DNA from: Planctomycetaceae bacterium
GTDB lineage: Bacteria; Planctomycetota; Planctomycetia; Planctomycetales; Planctomycetaceae
Direction: 5' to 3'
Assembly: GCA_021732995.1 (NCBI GenBank)
Contig: JAKFWA010000023.1
Coordinates: forward strand, 62,001-126,000
Length of the DNA: 64,000 nucleotides
The notes beneath the pieces were generated by a model. The model was not told the origin of the DNA and ran no database searches. It saw only the letters and a program-made list of their open reading frames with translations. How positions within the stretch are numbered: the first letter of the stretch is position 1; each line of letters starts with the position of its first letter. A program made the position numbers and the translations under genes. Below are positions 18,250 to 29,400 of this stretch, in pieces.

Positions 18250-20058
18250 ATGAAGCACGCCTGTCGATTTTCCTTCTGGCTGGTGTTGGTGTGTGCCGCC
18301 GGGTTCGCGGGCGTCGTGCCGTGTGAAGCTCAGCCAACGCCCGCGCCGTTCACATGGAAACAGACAGGCAAACTGGCGGCGACGGAAGCGAATCAAGCAG
18401 CGGCAGCCACCGAGCAGCACTTCTTCGCCATCACGAATGCGGTCGTTGCGAAGTACGACCGTCACACCGGTGAGAAGCTCGCGGTCAGCCAGGGTGAGGC
18501 CCTGCATCTCAACAGCGGCTTCATCGCGGATGGCCGACTGTACTGTGCTCATTCGAACTACCCGAAGACACCAGAACTCAGCGAAGTCAAAGTCGTTGAT
18601 CTGGAAACCATGCAGTTGTCAACGTTCAAGAACTTCGGCGACTTCGGTGGCAGCCTGACCTGGGCCGTGAAGTACGACGGGGCATGGTGGTGCAACTTCG
18701 CGAAATACGGCGACGACAACTCCCGTACTTTCCTGGTGAAGTTTGATGCCGACTGGAACGAGATCGCGCGTTGGACATACCCCGCTGAATTAATCAAACA
18801 CCTGGGCCGCATGAGTCTTTCAGGAGGACTCTGGCGCGGCGGCCTGTTACTGGTGACAGGACACGATGATCCTGTGATTTTTCGTCTGGCGCTGCCTGCA
18901 GAGGGGAACGTTCTGAAGTTCGTCGATCAACAGGCCGCCCCGTTCACGGGCCAAGGCATCGCTGCCGACCCCTTGACCGGCGGTCTGGTGGGTATCAACC
19001 GTTCGCGGCGTGAGATCCTCACAGCACGAGTCAGCGTCACCACGCCCTCACCACGCTTGCCTCGTGACAACCTGCTGCTCTACCGCAGCGCTGATAATCA
19101 GCCGACGGCTGCATCGAGCGAAGCTGACTGGGCGAAGCGCCGAGCAGAGATCGTGCATTCCATGCAGGTCGTAATGGGACCATTACCCGGACCGGAGAAG
19201 CGCTGTCCCCTCAACGTGAAGGTTGAGGAAGAAGTCGACATGGGCAGCTATGTACGACGCCTGCTGACGTATTCCTCCGAACCCGGCTCGCGCGTGCCCG
19301 CGTACCTGTGCATCCCCAAGAAGCTGCTCAAGGATGGTGGAGGCAAAGTTCCCGCCGTGCTGTGTCTGCATGGAACAGACAACACCATTGGCCATGGCAC
19401 CGTCGTGGGACTTGGACGCCCCAACCGGCAATACGCCAGTGAGCTTGCCGAACGCGGGTATGTCACCATCGCACCGAATTATGTGTTACTCGCGAAGTAT
19501 CAACCGGACGTGCGCGGTCTGGGCTGGGAAAGCGGCACACTGAAAGCGGTCTGGGACAACATGCGTGCCATCGATCTGCTGATGGATCTGCCCTACGTGC
19601 AAGCCGATGCCATTGGAGCCATCGGTCATTCGCTTGGTGGTCACAATGCCGTTTTCACAGCCGTCTTTGACGAACGCATTCGAGCAGTCGTTTCGAGCTG
19701 CGGACTCGACTCATTCCTCGACTACTACGAGGGAAACGAAAAGAACTGGTATCCCGAAAAAGGCTGGTGCCAACTGCGCTACATGCCCCGCCTCGCCGAG
19801 TATCGCGGCCGACTGCAGGACATTCCGTTCGATTTCCACGAGTTGATCGCCGCGCTCTCACCGCGCCGAGTTCTGATCATCGCTCCGCTGCAGGATTCCA
19901 ACTTCCGCCACGCCAGCGTCGACAACATCGCAACGGCTGCTCGCCCTATCTTCCAACTGCACGGCCATCCTGAGCATCTCCAGGTTCTGCACCCGGATTG
20001 TCCGCACGATTTTCCCACCGACATGCGCGAAGCTGCCTACAAGTTTCTTCATCCCTGA
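18250..20058 (+). CDS. Secreted beta-propeller-esterase fusion (alpha/beta hydrolase)
   Basis: The 602-residue protein has a signal peptide (cleavage near CEAQP). Residues about 35-275 form a strand-rich, propeller-like region (TNAVVAKYDRHTGEKL, LNSGFIADGRLYC, GQGIAADPLTGGLVGI). Residues about 290-602 form an alpha/beta hydrolase resembling acetyl xylan esterases and dienelactone hydrolases: VPAVLCLHGT, nucleophile motif GHSLGGHN, a candidate Asp in APLQDSNF and His in PDCPHDFP, so a complete triad is visible. It is probably a secreted carbohydrate or small-ester hydrolase. The catalytic half is clearly paralogous to the C-terminal half of the gene at 43881 (shared KAVWDN, GHSLGGHN, YMPR and SFxPRxxL blocks). 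GAGG lies 10 nt before the ATG. Confidence 0.85.
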   Translation: MKHACRFSFWLVLVCAAGFAGVVPCEAQPTPAPFTWKQTGKLAATEANQAAAATEQHFFAITNAVVAKYDRHTGEKLAVSQGEALHLNSGFIADGRLYCAHSNYPKTPELSEVKVVDLETMQLSTFKNFGDFGGSLTWAVKYDGAWWCNFAKYGDDNSRTFLVKFDADWNEIARWTYPAELIKHLGRMSLSGGLWRGGLLLVTGHDDPVIFRLALPAEGNVLKFVDQQAAPFTGQGIAADPLTGGLVGINRSRREILTARVSVTTPSPRLPRDNLLLYRSADNQPTAASSEADWAKRRAEIVHSMQVVMGPLPGPEKRCPLNVKVEEEVDMGSYVRRLLTYSSEPGSRVPAYLCIPKKLLKDGGGKVPAVLCLHGTDNTIGHGTVVGLGRPNRQYASELAERGYVTIAPNYVLLAKYQPDVRGLGWESGTLKAVWDNMRAIDLLMDLPYVQADAIGAIGHSLGGHNAVFTAVFDERIRAVVSSCGLDSFLDYYEGNEKNWYPEKGWCQLRYMPRLAEYRGRLQDIPFDFHELIAALSPRRVLIIAPLQDSNFRHASVDNIATAARPIFQLHGHPEHLQVLHPDCPHDFPTDMREAAYKFLHP

Positions 20059-20242
20059 AATGAAGCTCACAAGAAACGGTCTCCCGTCAACCCTGCAGCG
20101 GTTCAGCGCGGGAGAGCATCTGTGATCAGCCCGCGACTCGCCTGATCACGTGGGCGAAGCTAGAAACTCGCCGTGTCACATCTGGATTGCGATTCAACTT
20201 CTCGGCCGAAACCACGATCGAATTCACACCAAGGAGCGTTCC

Positions 20243-21148
20243 GTGAAAGCCATCACTTTGACCCTGCTGAGTTTTCTGGCCGTCGCGGCCACCGCTCAAG
20301 CTGAAGAGATCCGCCATTCATTCTTCATCGCCGGGCCGAGTTTTACAGGCATCATTGATGAAGACGGCAAAGAAGAATGGGACTCGGGCAAAGCAGCGGC
20401 GCGCGATGGCTATGTTCTGCCGAATGGCAACATCCTGATTGCCTGGACCGACGAAGCCAAAGAGTTCCAGCGCGACAAGAAGGTGGTCTGGTCCTACAAG
20501 AAATCGCCGGAGAGCAACGAACTCGGCACGATTGAGCGACTGGACTCAGGCAACACGCTGGTCACGGAACTCGGTCGAAAACCACGGCTGCTCGAAGTTG
20601 ATCCTCAAGGACAGATCAAGCTCGAATTTCCTCTGCAACCTGAAACCGACAATGCTCACATGCAGACGCGGATGGCTCGCAAGCTGCCTTCGGGAACTTA
20701 TCTGGTCCCGCACCTGCTCGCCTTCAAAGTGAAGGAGTACTCGGCGGACGGCAAGGTCTTGAGCGAAATCAAAACCGATCTGGAAGGTCTCGGCGGTCGC
20801 AAGGCGGAGAATTGGCCCTTCACGGCGATTCGTCTGGAGAACGGCAACACGCTGGTGAACCTGACTCACGGTAACAAGACCGTGGAGTTTGACTCAACGG
20901 GTAAGGTTGTCTGGCAGGTTTCCAATGACGACTTCCCGGAGAAGCCGTTTGCGGACCCGTGCGGGGGCCAGCGGCTGCCAAACGGCAATACGGTGATTGC
21001 CAGCTACGGCAGCCGCGGCGACATCAAGGTGTTTGAAGTGACACGCGACAAGAAATTGGTCTGGAAATACACCGGCAAACATCGCGCTCATGAGATCCAG
21101 GTGCTGACCACCAACGGCAAGCCGATTGAAGGCAAGCCGCTGAAGTAG
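20243..21148 (+). CDS. Secreted beta-propeller protein (arylsulfotransferase/PQQ-like)
   Basis: The protein has 301 residues from a GTG at 20243, chosen because AAGGAG lies 6 nt upstream and a signal peptide follows at once (VKAITLTLLSFLAVAATAQA). An upstream ATG at 20150 would put the signal peptide internally and is rejected. The mature protein consists of repeated blades with LPNGN or equivalent turns: YVLPNGNILIAW, LDSGNTLVTEL, LPSGTYLVPHL, LENGNTLVNLT, LPNGNTVIAS. This pattern is common in ASST-like and PQQ-like six-blade propellers. No catalytic residues are evident; it may bind sugars or serve as a scaffold. It may share a transcript with the preceding esterase, 184 bp upstream. Confidence 0.8.
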   Translation: MKAITLTLLSFLAVAATAQAEEIRHSFFIAGPSFTGIIDEDGKEEWDSGKAAARDGYVLPNGNILIAWTDEAKEFQRDKKVVWSYKKSPESNELGTIERLDSGNTLVTELGRKPRLLEVDPQGQIKLEFPLQPETDNAHMQTRMARKLPSGTYLVPHLLAFKVKEYSADGKVLSEIKTDLEGLGGRKAENWPFTAIRLENGNTLVNLTHGNKTVEFDSTGKVVWQVSNDDFPEKPFADPCGGQRLPNGNTVIASYGSRGDIKVFEVTRDKKLVWKYTGKHRAHEIQVLTTNGKPIEGKPLK

Positions 21149-21166
21149 TTGCCGGATCTCGAACGG

Positions 21167-22093
21167 CTATCGCCCTGCCGTTGCCAGTCCAAAACGCGGC
21201 GCGGCAGGCGAAGCCGAAGTCGCCCCCGCCAATGGATGCTGCGGCTGCAGAGAGATTGCCGCACGCGGTTGGTTGGGTTGATAGTAGACGGCTCGACAAT
21301 GGAACTGCGGCAACCACTTGGGGCCGAAGTCAGAGAGGTTCTCCGAGGCACCAACGAAGATCGCGCCGTCTGATGTGAGCACTCGTGAGATGCGTTCAAA
21401 AAGATCGCGCCGCGTGAGCACATCAAAGTAGATGGCAACATAGCGGCAGAAGATGATGTCAAACGGGCCGAGGTTCACGAACGGCTGCAGCAAGTTTGCC
21501 TTCTGGAAGGTAACAACGCTGCGTACCTCGTCCTTCACCTGCCAGCCACCACTCACCCGGTTGAAGTAGCGGTTCAGCAAGTCCTGCCGCATGCCACGGC
21601 CGACTTCGAAGTCCGTATAAATCCCGCGGCTGGCAGTGCTGAGCGCGGCGTCCGAGATATCAGTCGCCGTCACCTGCACGTCCCAACGGTCGAAGTCCGG
21701 CAGCATCTCCATCAGCGTCATGACGATGCTGTAGGCTTCCTGACCAGTACTGGCCGCCGCCGACCACAAGCGCAGACGGCGTGCGTAGGGCGACTTCGCC
21801 TTGGCGTCGATGATCTCCGGCAAGGCTTTGTGTTCGAGTGCGATGTAGGGCGACTCGTCGCGAAAGAACAAGGTTTCGCGCGTCGTCACTGCGTCGATGA
21901 ACGCGTTGCGCTCTGGCCCGTTGGAGCTCTCGACTTTGCGCAACAGTTCTTCGAGCGACTTGCAGCCAAACTCGTGCAAGCGGTTCACCAGTCGGGTTTC
22001 GATGAGATAGTCCTTCGACTGATCCCATTGAATGCCGGTCACTTGCTCGGTCAGCTTGCAGACGGCCTGAATTTGCAGGGAAGTTAGACTCAT
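21167..22093 (-). CDS. cheR: Chemoreceptor methyltransferase CheR
   Basis: The 308-residue protein has the CheR N-terminal helical domain (IQAVCKLTEQVTGI, LIETRLVNRL, VTTRETLFFRDE) and the SAM-binding fold (LRLWSAAASTGQEAYSI, VTATDISDAALSTA, FDIIFCRYVAIYFD). It transfers methyl groups from SAM to receptor glutamates for adaptation. The usual RNVLIYF motif appears as RYVAIYF. It is the last gene of the operon; its ATG overlaps the cheB stop by 4 bp, so translation is coupled. The Pro/Ala-rich tail (about 275-308) extends beyond the usual length. Confidence 0.93.
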   Translation of the reverse strand: MSLTSLQIQAVCKLTEQVTGIQWDQSKDYLIETRLVNRLHEFGCKSLEELLRKVESSNGPERNAFIDAVTTRETLFFRDESPYIALEHKALPEIIDAKAKSPYARRLRLWSAAASTGQEAYSIVMTLMEMLPDFDRWDVQVTATDISDAALSTASRGIYTDFEVGRGMRQDLLNRYFNRVSGGWQVKDEVRSVVTFQKANLLQPFVNLGPFDIIFCRYVAIYFDVLTRRDLFERISRVLTSDGAIFVGASENLSDFGPKWLPQFHCRAVYYQPNQPRAAISLQPQHPLAGATSASPAAPRFGLATAGR

Positions 22094-23217
22094 GCGAGCA
22101 CCGGTTCCCCCGCGAACGCACAGAGTTCTGCGGCTAGCTTGTTGAGAGGCGCGACACAGTCTACGAGCCCTTCTTCGGTCGGCACGCGAGGCATGCCATA
22201 GACCACACAGCTCGCAGAGTCCTGAGCAATCACGCTGCCGCCAACCTTCTTGATCAGGCGGATGCCATCCGTGCCATCGCAGCCCATACCAGTCATGATC
22301 ATGGCCAGGGTTTCCGAGCCATAGGTCTGGGCCATCGAACGGAACAGCACGTCAACCGATGGACGACAACCTTGCTCGGGCGCGTCTTGAGTCAACTGCG
22401 CGCGAACTTTCGTTCCGACCGAATACAGCCGCAGATGCAACCCGCCAGGAGCAATCAGCACCTTACCGGGTTCCACCAGATCGTTTGGCTCGGCTTCCTT
22501 CACGTGCAGTTTACACTTGGAATTCAACGAATCCGCGAGCGTCTTCGTGAAGAACGCGGGCATGTGCTGCACGATGACAATTGGCAGCGGGAAGGACTCC
22601 GGCAGCAACGGCAGAAACTGGCGCAGAGCGTCCGGTCCGCCGGTTGAGATTCCAATACCCACCGCCGCGTAACAGCCGGTTCGGCGGCCTTTCACGGTCG
22701 CGACTTCCGGAGCTGCGACAGATGCCAGCTCTGCCTTCGGAGTGGTGTACTTCGCACTCATCGCAGCCAACGCCGTGTTCACGCGGCTGAACTGCTTGTT
22801 GACCTTGAAGGCTTCGATCTTCTCAGCCAGCAGAGATCGCAGGATCTGGGCGCTTTCCATCGGTCGGTTGCCAACCGGCTTCGTCACGAAGTCGAAAGCA
22901 CCCTCTTCCAGGGCCTGCATCGTGGCTCGGGCACCATCCTGGGTCAGTGAACTCACCATGATCGCCTTGGTTGTCAGGCCGCGACGGCGAATTTCGCGCA
23001 GCACAACGAGCCCGGAGACGCCCGGCATCTCGACGTCGAGCGTGATCAGGTCCGGATTGTGCAATTCAATCTGATCGATGGCATCCATACCGTCGCGAGC
23101 CAAGCCCACAACGACAACTCCGGGAATGCTCGCGACGATGTCTCGCACAATCTTCCGATAGATAGCGGAGTCATCCACAACGAGGACGCGAACGGAGGGA
23201 GCGGAGGCTAGAGGCAC
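22090..23217 (-). CDS. cheB: Chemotaxis response regulator / methylesterase CheB
   Basis: An N-terminal receiver (VRVLVVDDSAIYRKIV; phosphoacceptor Asp in LITLDVEMPG; Lys in VTKP) is joined to a CheB esterase domain with the triad visible as Ser in GISTGGP, His in VQHMP and Asp in MGCDG. It removes methyl groups from receptor glutamates when phosphorylated by CheA. Start: I chose a GTG at 23217, with AGGA 11 nt upstream, giving 375 residues and beginning 10 residues before the receiver; the frame stays open to a GTG at 23358 (422 residues), whose extra N-terminus looks non-conserved. It sits between the receptor and cheR genes and overlaps cheR by 4 bp. Confidence 0.92.
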   Translation of the reverse strand: MPLASAPSVRVLVVDDSAIYRKIVRDIVASIPGVVVVGLARDGMDAIDQIELHNPDLITLDVEMPGVSGLVVLREIRRRGLTTKAIMVSSLTQDGARATMQALEEGAFDFVTKPVGNRPMESAQILRSLLAEKIEAFKVNKQFSRVNTALAAMSAKYTTPKAELASVAAPEVATVKGRRTGCYAAVGIGISTGGPDALRQFLPLLPESFPLPIVIVQHMPAFFTKTLADSLNSKCKLHVKEAEPNDLVEPGKVLIAPGGLHLRLYSVGTKVRAQLTQDAPEQGCRPSVDVLFRSMAQTYGSETLAMIMTGMGCDGTDGIRLIKKVGGSVIAQDSASCVVYGMPRVPTEEGLVDCVAPLNKLAAELCAFAGEPVLA

Positions 23218-23389
23218 AGTGGTGGGTTTTCCTGGTTGAGAATGGACCTGAACGCGAGGCCGCGACGGTGGTGTTGAGAGTGACCACAACAGCAGCGTCG
23301 GGGTCTGAAGCCGCCAGGCTGTCGCGGCCCGGTCAGTTGACCGAACCGCGACATGCACCTGGACGAGTCAGCAGCGAATGTTGCCGGTC

Positions 23390-25741
23390 TTACATGGCGA
23401 ACTGCTTGACGAGTTCTTCCAACTCGCCAGCGATGTCGTGCAGACCATCACCCGCACTACGGGCCAGTTGAGCACCCGTTGAGGTTTCCTTCGCGGCCTT
23501 GTCAACGCGGACCATGTTCTTGCTGATTTCGCGGCAAGCCAGGGCCGATTCGTTGATACCACGCGACACAGACTGCACCGCGGTGGTCGTTTCATGGACC
23601 GTGCGGGCAATCTCCTGCGTCGTCTTCTGTTGCTCGGAGACCGCGTTCGCGATCGAGCTCGACACCGAACTCACGTTGCGAATCACGCCTTCGATCTGAC
23701 CGATCGCCTTGACGGCTTCATTGGTCGATTCCTGAATCGCCTTCACGCGGCGAGCGATGTCGTCCGTCGCGCCAGAAGTTTGCTTGGCGAGTTCCTTCAC
23801 TTCCGTCGCCACAACCGCGAAGCCCTTGCCGGCTTCACCGGCTCGAGCGGCTTCGATCGTCGCGTTCAGGGCCAGCAGGTTGGTCTGCTCGGCAATGTCC
23901 TGGATGACTTCAATCACCTTGCCGATCTCATCAGCCGCCTGGCCAAGCTGAGTAATCTTGGCGTTGCTGACTTCAGTCAGTCGAGCGGCTTCACTGGCAA
24001 CGCCGGCAGCCTTCTCCGCGTTATGAGCGACGTCCGTGATGCTGGCCGTCATCTCTTCGATGGCTGCGGCGACAGATTCAACATTCGCTGTCATCTGCGT
24101 CGTCGAAGACGAAACCGTCGTCATGCTGGCGGTCATCTCTTCCGCAGCCGCCGTCACGGCTGAAGATTGACCAGTAGTCTCATCAGCACCTGACGCAAGT
24201 TGCGTGGCGCTCGATGAAAGCTGGGTGGATGAACTCGACAGCGTCGAAACGTTGCTGGTCAGCTTGCCGATCATGTTTCGCAGGTTGTTGCGCATGTTGT
24301 TCATCGCTTCGATGAGTGCACCAGCCTCGCCGCTGGCCTTTTCATCGCAAGACTGAGACAGATTGCCACTTGCAATCTGGCTGGCGAATTCGGCTGCCTT
24401 GACGATGGGCCGAGTGATCGAGTTCGCGAAGTACACCGCAGTCACGCTGACAACAGCACCCGCAGCCGAAATTAAACTCAACATCCACCAGGTGAGGCTG
24501 GATCGGGCTTCATCCGAGTCAGCTTTCATCTCCGTGGCACCAGCGAGCGCTTCTGCAACATCGACTTTCGTTACGAGGCCCCACTTGTGGCCCAGAACGT
24601 CAATCGGAGTGTACGCAATCATGGCCTGCTGACCGCGGTAGTCCGCTGTCACTTTGATACCAGACTCTTGACGCTCAATCGCTGCCAGCGTGGCTTCCGA
24701 CTTGATCAGCGCTTTCTCCGGGTTTCGGAAGGCGGCGATGACGCTGCGATTCTCCTTGTCGAGATACGAATCGGAACGCGGCAGGTAATCCGCCCCGACC
24801 AGCACTGCTTCGCCGGTGTCACCGAGTCCTTCGCGCTGATTCATGACAGCAGTGACCTGATCCAGAGGAATCTGGAATGCAATGACGCCGACGCGTTTGT
24901 CACCATCGAACAGCGGTGCGGCCAGGAAGCTGGCGGGTGCCTCGTAGGAAGGCGCATATTGCTTGAAATCCACCATCACCGAACTGCCTTTGGGTAGAGC
25001 CCCCGCCTTTCGCCAGGCATCGGCCAGTCCAGAATTCGCATAGGGGCCATCGGACATCTTGGTGCCAAAGTCCAGTTCCTTGAACACCGTGTAGAAGACG
25101 TGTCCGTCATCGGGATCGATCAGGAAGATGTCGTACAAGCCGAATCGTTCGAGATAGTTCCGGAAGACGGGATGGAGTTCCTGATGCGATTTGCTGTAGG
25201 CGCAGTCCACAGCCAGCTTGTCGAGCTTCAACTTCTGCCCCAGCGGATGTGGATTGGCCGCGATGAAATTGCGCTGCATCAACACGCCGAGTTCATCGAC
25301 TTTGCTCAGCGATACATCAGCGCTGAATTCTTTTCCGTTGTTCTGCTTCCGATACTCCGCGGCAAACTCGTTGCGATAGAAGCCCGCGAGTTCGCGACGC
25401 ATCTCTTCGACTTTCTGCTGATCGACGCCGTCCTTCAGCCAACTGTGGGCAGACTCGTCGAGTTCCTGAATGCCATCCACAACGGTTGGGTCTTCAGCCA
25501 GGCTCACAATCAGATTCTTCAACGTGTTGAAGTAAGAGAGCACCTGATACTTCTTCACTTCGCGCAACGCAACAAGTTGAGCTTCATTAGTTTTCGTGAG
25601 AGCGTTCTCACCTTCGGCGCTCACATGCGTCAGGGCCGAGGAAGACTTCTGGTAGTTCACAACTCCAGCAGCCACGAGCGGCACCAGACCGCACGTCAGC
25701 AACACAGCGACGAGTTTGGTTTTGAGTTTCATGTCCTGCAC
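23390..25741 (-). CDS. Methyl-accepting chemotaxis protein with dCache-like sensor
   Basis: The 783-residue receptor has an N-terminal membrane helix ([19 protein letters not shown]), a large periplasmic region (about 35-415) with dCache features ([38 protein letters not shown]), a second helix (about 420-440), a HAMP domain ([20 protein letters not shown]) and a long coiled-coil signalling domain whose hairpin tip reads [24 protein letters not shown]. This is the input of the operon's signalling complex with CheA and CheW. The ligand cannot be told from sequence. Start: GTG at 25741 or ATG at 25732; GAGGG lies just upstream of the GTG. Confidence 0.92.
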   Translation of the reverse strand: MQDMKLKTKLVAVLLTCGLVPLVAAGVVNYQKSSSALTHVSAEGENALTKTNEAQLVALREVKKYQVLSYFNTLKNLIVSLAEDPTVVDGIQELDESAHSWLKDGVDQQKVEEMRRELAGFYRNEFAAEYRKQNNGKEFSADVSLSKVDELGVLMQRNFIAANPHPLGQKLKLDKLAVDCAYSKSHQELHPVFRNYLERFGLYDIFLIDPDDGHVFYTVFKELDFGTKMSDGPYANSGLADAWRKAGALPKGSSVMVDFKQYAPSYEAPASFLAAPLFDGDKRVGVIAFQIPLDQVTAVMNQREGLGDTGEAVLVGADYLPRSDSYLDKENRSVIAAFRNPEKALIKSEATLAAIERQESGIKVTADYRGQQAMIAYTPIDVLGHKWGLVTKVDVAEALAGATEMKADSDEARSSLTWWMLSLISAAGAVVSVTAVYFANSITRPIVKAAEFASQIASGNLSQSCDEKASGEAGALIEAMNNMRNNLRNMIGKLTSNVSTLSSSSTQLSSSATQLASGADETTGQSSAVTAAAEEMTASMTTVSSSTTQMTANVESVAAAIEEMTASITDVAHNAEKAAGVASEAARLTEVSNAKITQLGQAADEIGKVIEVIQDIAEQTNLLALNATIEAARAGEAGKGFAVVATEVKELAKQTSGATDDIARRVKAIQESTNEAVKAIGQIEGVIRNVSSVSSSIANAVSEQQKTTQEIARTVHETTTAVQSVSRGINESALACREISKNMVRVDKAAKETSTGAQLARSAGDGLHDIAGELEELVKQFAM

Positions 25742-25861
25742 TTACCCTCAGAAAAAAGTCGATGGGAACGATTTGCAACAGCAGTTCCGAGCAGCGCGAA
25801 AGCGGCACGCTCGGAGTTCCGCGATCCGTGAGTTCGGTTCGCCGGAACGAGTCGTGGTGTT

Positions 25862-26338
25862 TCAAGCAGCAGTCGCTTCATCCTCTGGCTCAGCCACAAC
25901 CGACGTGGCGTTCAGAATGAGCAGCAGGTCGTTTTCCAGCTTGTGAACTCCGCTGAAGAAACGACCGGACAAACCAAGCAGATTTGCGGGAGGAACATCG
26001 ATCTCGTCCGACTTCGCGTGGACGACATCGGCGATGCGATCGACCAGCAAGCCGATTCGCTCCTCACCACAAGACAGAATGATGTTGCGATTCGCCCCGT
26101 CGATGGGACGTCCGGGCAATCCGAAGACCACCCGCAAGTCGATCACAGTGACGACATCACCCCGCAGGTTCACGACTCCGCGTACGCACGGCGGAGCATG
26201 CGGTACGTGAGTGAGTTCGAGGTTACGGTTGATTTCCTGCACCTGCAGGATGTCGATGCCGATGAGGCTGTCGCCTACATAAAACGTCGCAAACTCATGT
26301 TCGGTAACGGTGGCGTTCGCTGGTATCAGGGTAACCAT
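25862..26338 (-). CDS. cheW: Coupling protein CheW
   Basis: The 158-residue protein is a single CheW SH3-like domain: FATFYVGDSLIGIDILQVQEI, THVPHAPPCVRGVVNLRGDVVTVIDLR, then GLLVDRIADVV. It bridges the chemoreceptor tip and the P5 domain of CheA. It lies between cheA and the receptor gene in the minus-strand operon, with gaps of about 110-120 bp on either side. The ribosome site before the ATG is weak. The short acidic tail (AEPEDEATAA) is not part of the domain. Confidence 0.93.
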   Translation of the reverse strand: MVTLIPANATVTEHEFATFYVGDSLIGIDILQVQEINRNLELTHVPHAPPCVRGVVNLRGDVVTVIDLRVVFGLPGRPIDGANRNIILSCGEERIGLLVDRIADVVHAKSDEIDVPPANLLGLSGRFFSGVHKLENDLLLILNATSVVAEPEDEATAA

Positions 26339-26449
26339 GATGGTTCAGGATCCGGATTGGATGGAAAGGATGTCTTCGGTCGCAGTGGGCGCAACGGTTG
26401 CGTTCTCACACTGAGCGTTCAGAGAAATTCAGCCTTGGGACGATCGGCT

Positions 26450-29400
26450 TCAGACCAGTGCGGGCCGCTGGGGGGCATCGGCCCGGCAACTCAGAATCGA
26501 GGTGACGGCCAGGACCAGCTTGTCGCGGTCCAGCTTGATCAGGTACTCGTTGATTCCGATCTGCGTTCCGCGGGTCACATGCTCATCACTCGCCAGCGAG
26601 GTCAGGGCGATCACCGGTAGATGACGGAATCTCAAATCGCCGCGAATCTGCTCGCACAGCTCGAAGCCGTTCATGTTCGGCATCTCGATGTCGGTCACAA
26701 CTCCGGCAAACTGATGACGCTCGCTGCAGAGAATGTTCCAGGCGATCTGGCCGTCTTCCGCCGTAACCACTTCGGCCCCGATCTGCTCGATGAAGCTTTT
26801 GACCTTGTTGCGGAAGAAGGTGGAGTCCTCGGCAAGCAGGACGACAGGTGTCACTTTCGGAGCCGCTTGAGAAGTCGGGCTGTGAACCGCATTGGCGAGC
26901 ATCGCAGGCTGATGAGGTGCCGCGACCACCGGTCCTGACCAGGCGGGACCGGCCGCTGGTGCGGCGGCAACCGCGGGTGTAGCACCGAACCATTCTGGAT
27001 GTGCTCGGCGAGCCAGTTCGTACGTATCAAGGAAGCGCGTCGCCCGCCCATTGATCACCAGAGAACCCAGCACACCGGGTTCAATAAAGGTGCGGGTATC
27101 CAGATTCGACGAGCATTCGAGGATGTCGCAGACTTCAGGCAGAATCAGACCGATTTCTCGCTCACCGGCGTGGAAGACAACAACGAACACGCGGGCCTGT
27201 TCGTCGCGCTGCCTGGCCGCGATGCATTTCTCCAGACTGAGCAGGGTCAGCGTACCGCCGCGATACTGCAGCACTTCCTGTCCACCGACAGAGTCGATCT
27301 GTTCAATTCGCACCCGTTCGATGCGAGCGATGGAACTCATCGGAATCGCGAACTGTTCGGACGGATGATTTGTGAAGATCAAAGTGGAAATGGTTTCCGA
27401 AACGCGATCTTCGGTTTCGTTCTTGGTGTGTTTCGCAGCGGGTTCGCCAACACCCAGTTCGGTATGAACCGCAAGCCCGGTGATGTCGAGGATCAACGCG
27501 ATACCACCATCACCCAGCACGGTCGCCCCCGCGAGGAAGCCGATGTCCTTCATGTGCCGCCCCAGCGGCTTGACGACAATTTCTTCCGAGTCGTGCAGGC
27601 CATCCACAATCAGGCCGAATTTTAGACCGCCGCCTTCCACAACCAGGATATTCGCAGACTCGCCAGCCGCGCCGGTTGCGGTGCTATCGTCCGGCTTCAC
27701 GACGGAACTCAAACGCACCAGAGGCAGTAATACTCCGCGTAGTCGCAGCACTTCGGCATCACGCAAGCGTTCGATGCGTTTGGCCTCATCACCAACACGA
27801 ATGCGGACCAGTTCGCTGATGTTGATCTGCGGTATGGCGAAACGTTGCCCGCAAGACCGCACGATCAACGACGGGATAATCGCCAGTGTGAGCGGCAGGC
27901 GGACGGTAATGGTCGTCCCGCGACCAACGTCGGTTTCGATGTCGATCGAGCCGCCCAGTTTCTCGATGTTCGTCCTCACCACATCCATACCGACGCCGCG
28001 TCCACTGACCGATGTGATCTGCTCGGCGGTTGAGAAGCCCGGCAGGAAGATGAGCTTCAATGCTTCGGCATCGCTCATCGCGTCAACTTTCTCCTGAGTC
28101 AGCAGGCCTTTCTCGACGGCCTTGCGACGCAACTTGCGAGCGTCAATTCCGGCTCCGTCGTCTTCGATGGAAATGTTGACTTTGCCATCTTCGTGGAACG
28201 CTCGCAGATGCACCGTGCCTTGCGCCGGTTTGCGGTTCGCAGTTCGTACTTCCGGCTTCTCAATGCCGTGATCGACGGAGTTGCGGATCAGATGCGTCAG
28301 CGGATCGCCGATCGCTTCGATGATCGTTTTGTCGAGTTCAACTTCCTGACCTTCGATGTTCAGCTGGATCTGCTTGCCAAGCGTATTGCTGAGATCGCGA
28401 ACGACTCGCGTGAACCGATTGAAGACATTGCCAACCGGCTGCATGCGCGTCTGCATGATGGTGTCTTGCAGCTCGCTGGTGACCTGATCGATGCGTGCGC
28501 CGACGGACTCCAGCATCCGCGACTCATGCTGTTCGAGCACCTGCAGCAGTTGATTGCGGCTAAGCACCAGTTCGCCCGCAAGGTTCATCAGTCGATCCAG
28601 CACGGCTACCGCCACGCGGATATTGTTGTCAGTCTTGGATGATTCTGCCGGTGCCGCTGAGGGCTTGGCCGCCATCTTGGATTCTTGAGGTTTCGTTTCT
28701 TCCACCGGGGTCACCATTGGTTTTACAGGAGCCGGTGCGTGAGCAACCGGAGTAGGTACTTGAGGAACGGGAGCGCTGACAGGCGCTACGGGCGCTGCCG
28801 CGGCAACGACTTCGTAACGAGGAGTCGGGACGATGGGTGCCGCGGCCGGGGCTGGCGTTGACACTGGAATCGGAACGGCGGCAACCGGTGCCTTCGCCGG
28901 AACTGGATCCGGGGTAGTTGTCTTCGCGGGTGTTTCTGTGGTCGTGCGGCGGCGGAACTGCCCGGCGGGGGCCGAGTCCGTCAGGATGTAGAGGCTGTTT
29001 GGCGGCAACCGCCAGAAGCGCGCAAACGGCTCAGGCTTCAATACGGTTGCGATCACGACGAGGCACGGGAGTGACGCTGGAGATGACGCGGACAGTTCCC
29101 CCAGAGCTTCTCGCGCAACCTGCGTAGCCAGAATGTCGCCAATGTCAGCCAGACGCTCACCCAGTTCAGACACATTCAAGGACAGGTTGTGGTCCTTGAT
29201 CATGTCGAAATCCATCACGAAGACGGAGCGATCCGCCGCCCACGCCTGCTGCAACTGTTGAAGATCAACAGCCACTGGCAATTCTTCGACGCGGCACGGA
29301 ATGACGAGTGCGTCAGTCGTGGAAGCAGTTTGTGCCGGAGCCGCCACGACCGGTGCCTGCTCGCAGGACGGTGCGGGAGAAGCAGCAACCGACGTCGCTG

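Noticed and set aside
26999-28642. Long plus-strand frames inside cheA
   Set aside because: Mirror-image shadows of a strongly supported conserved gene; high-GC codon bias creates open antisense frames.
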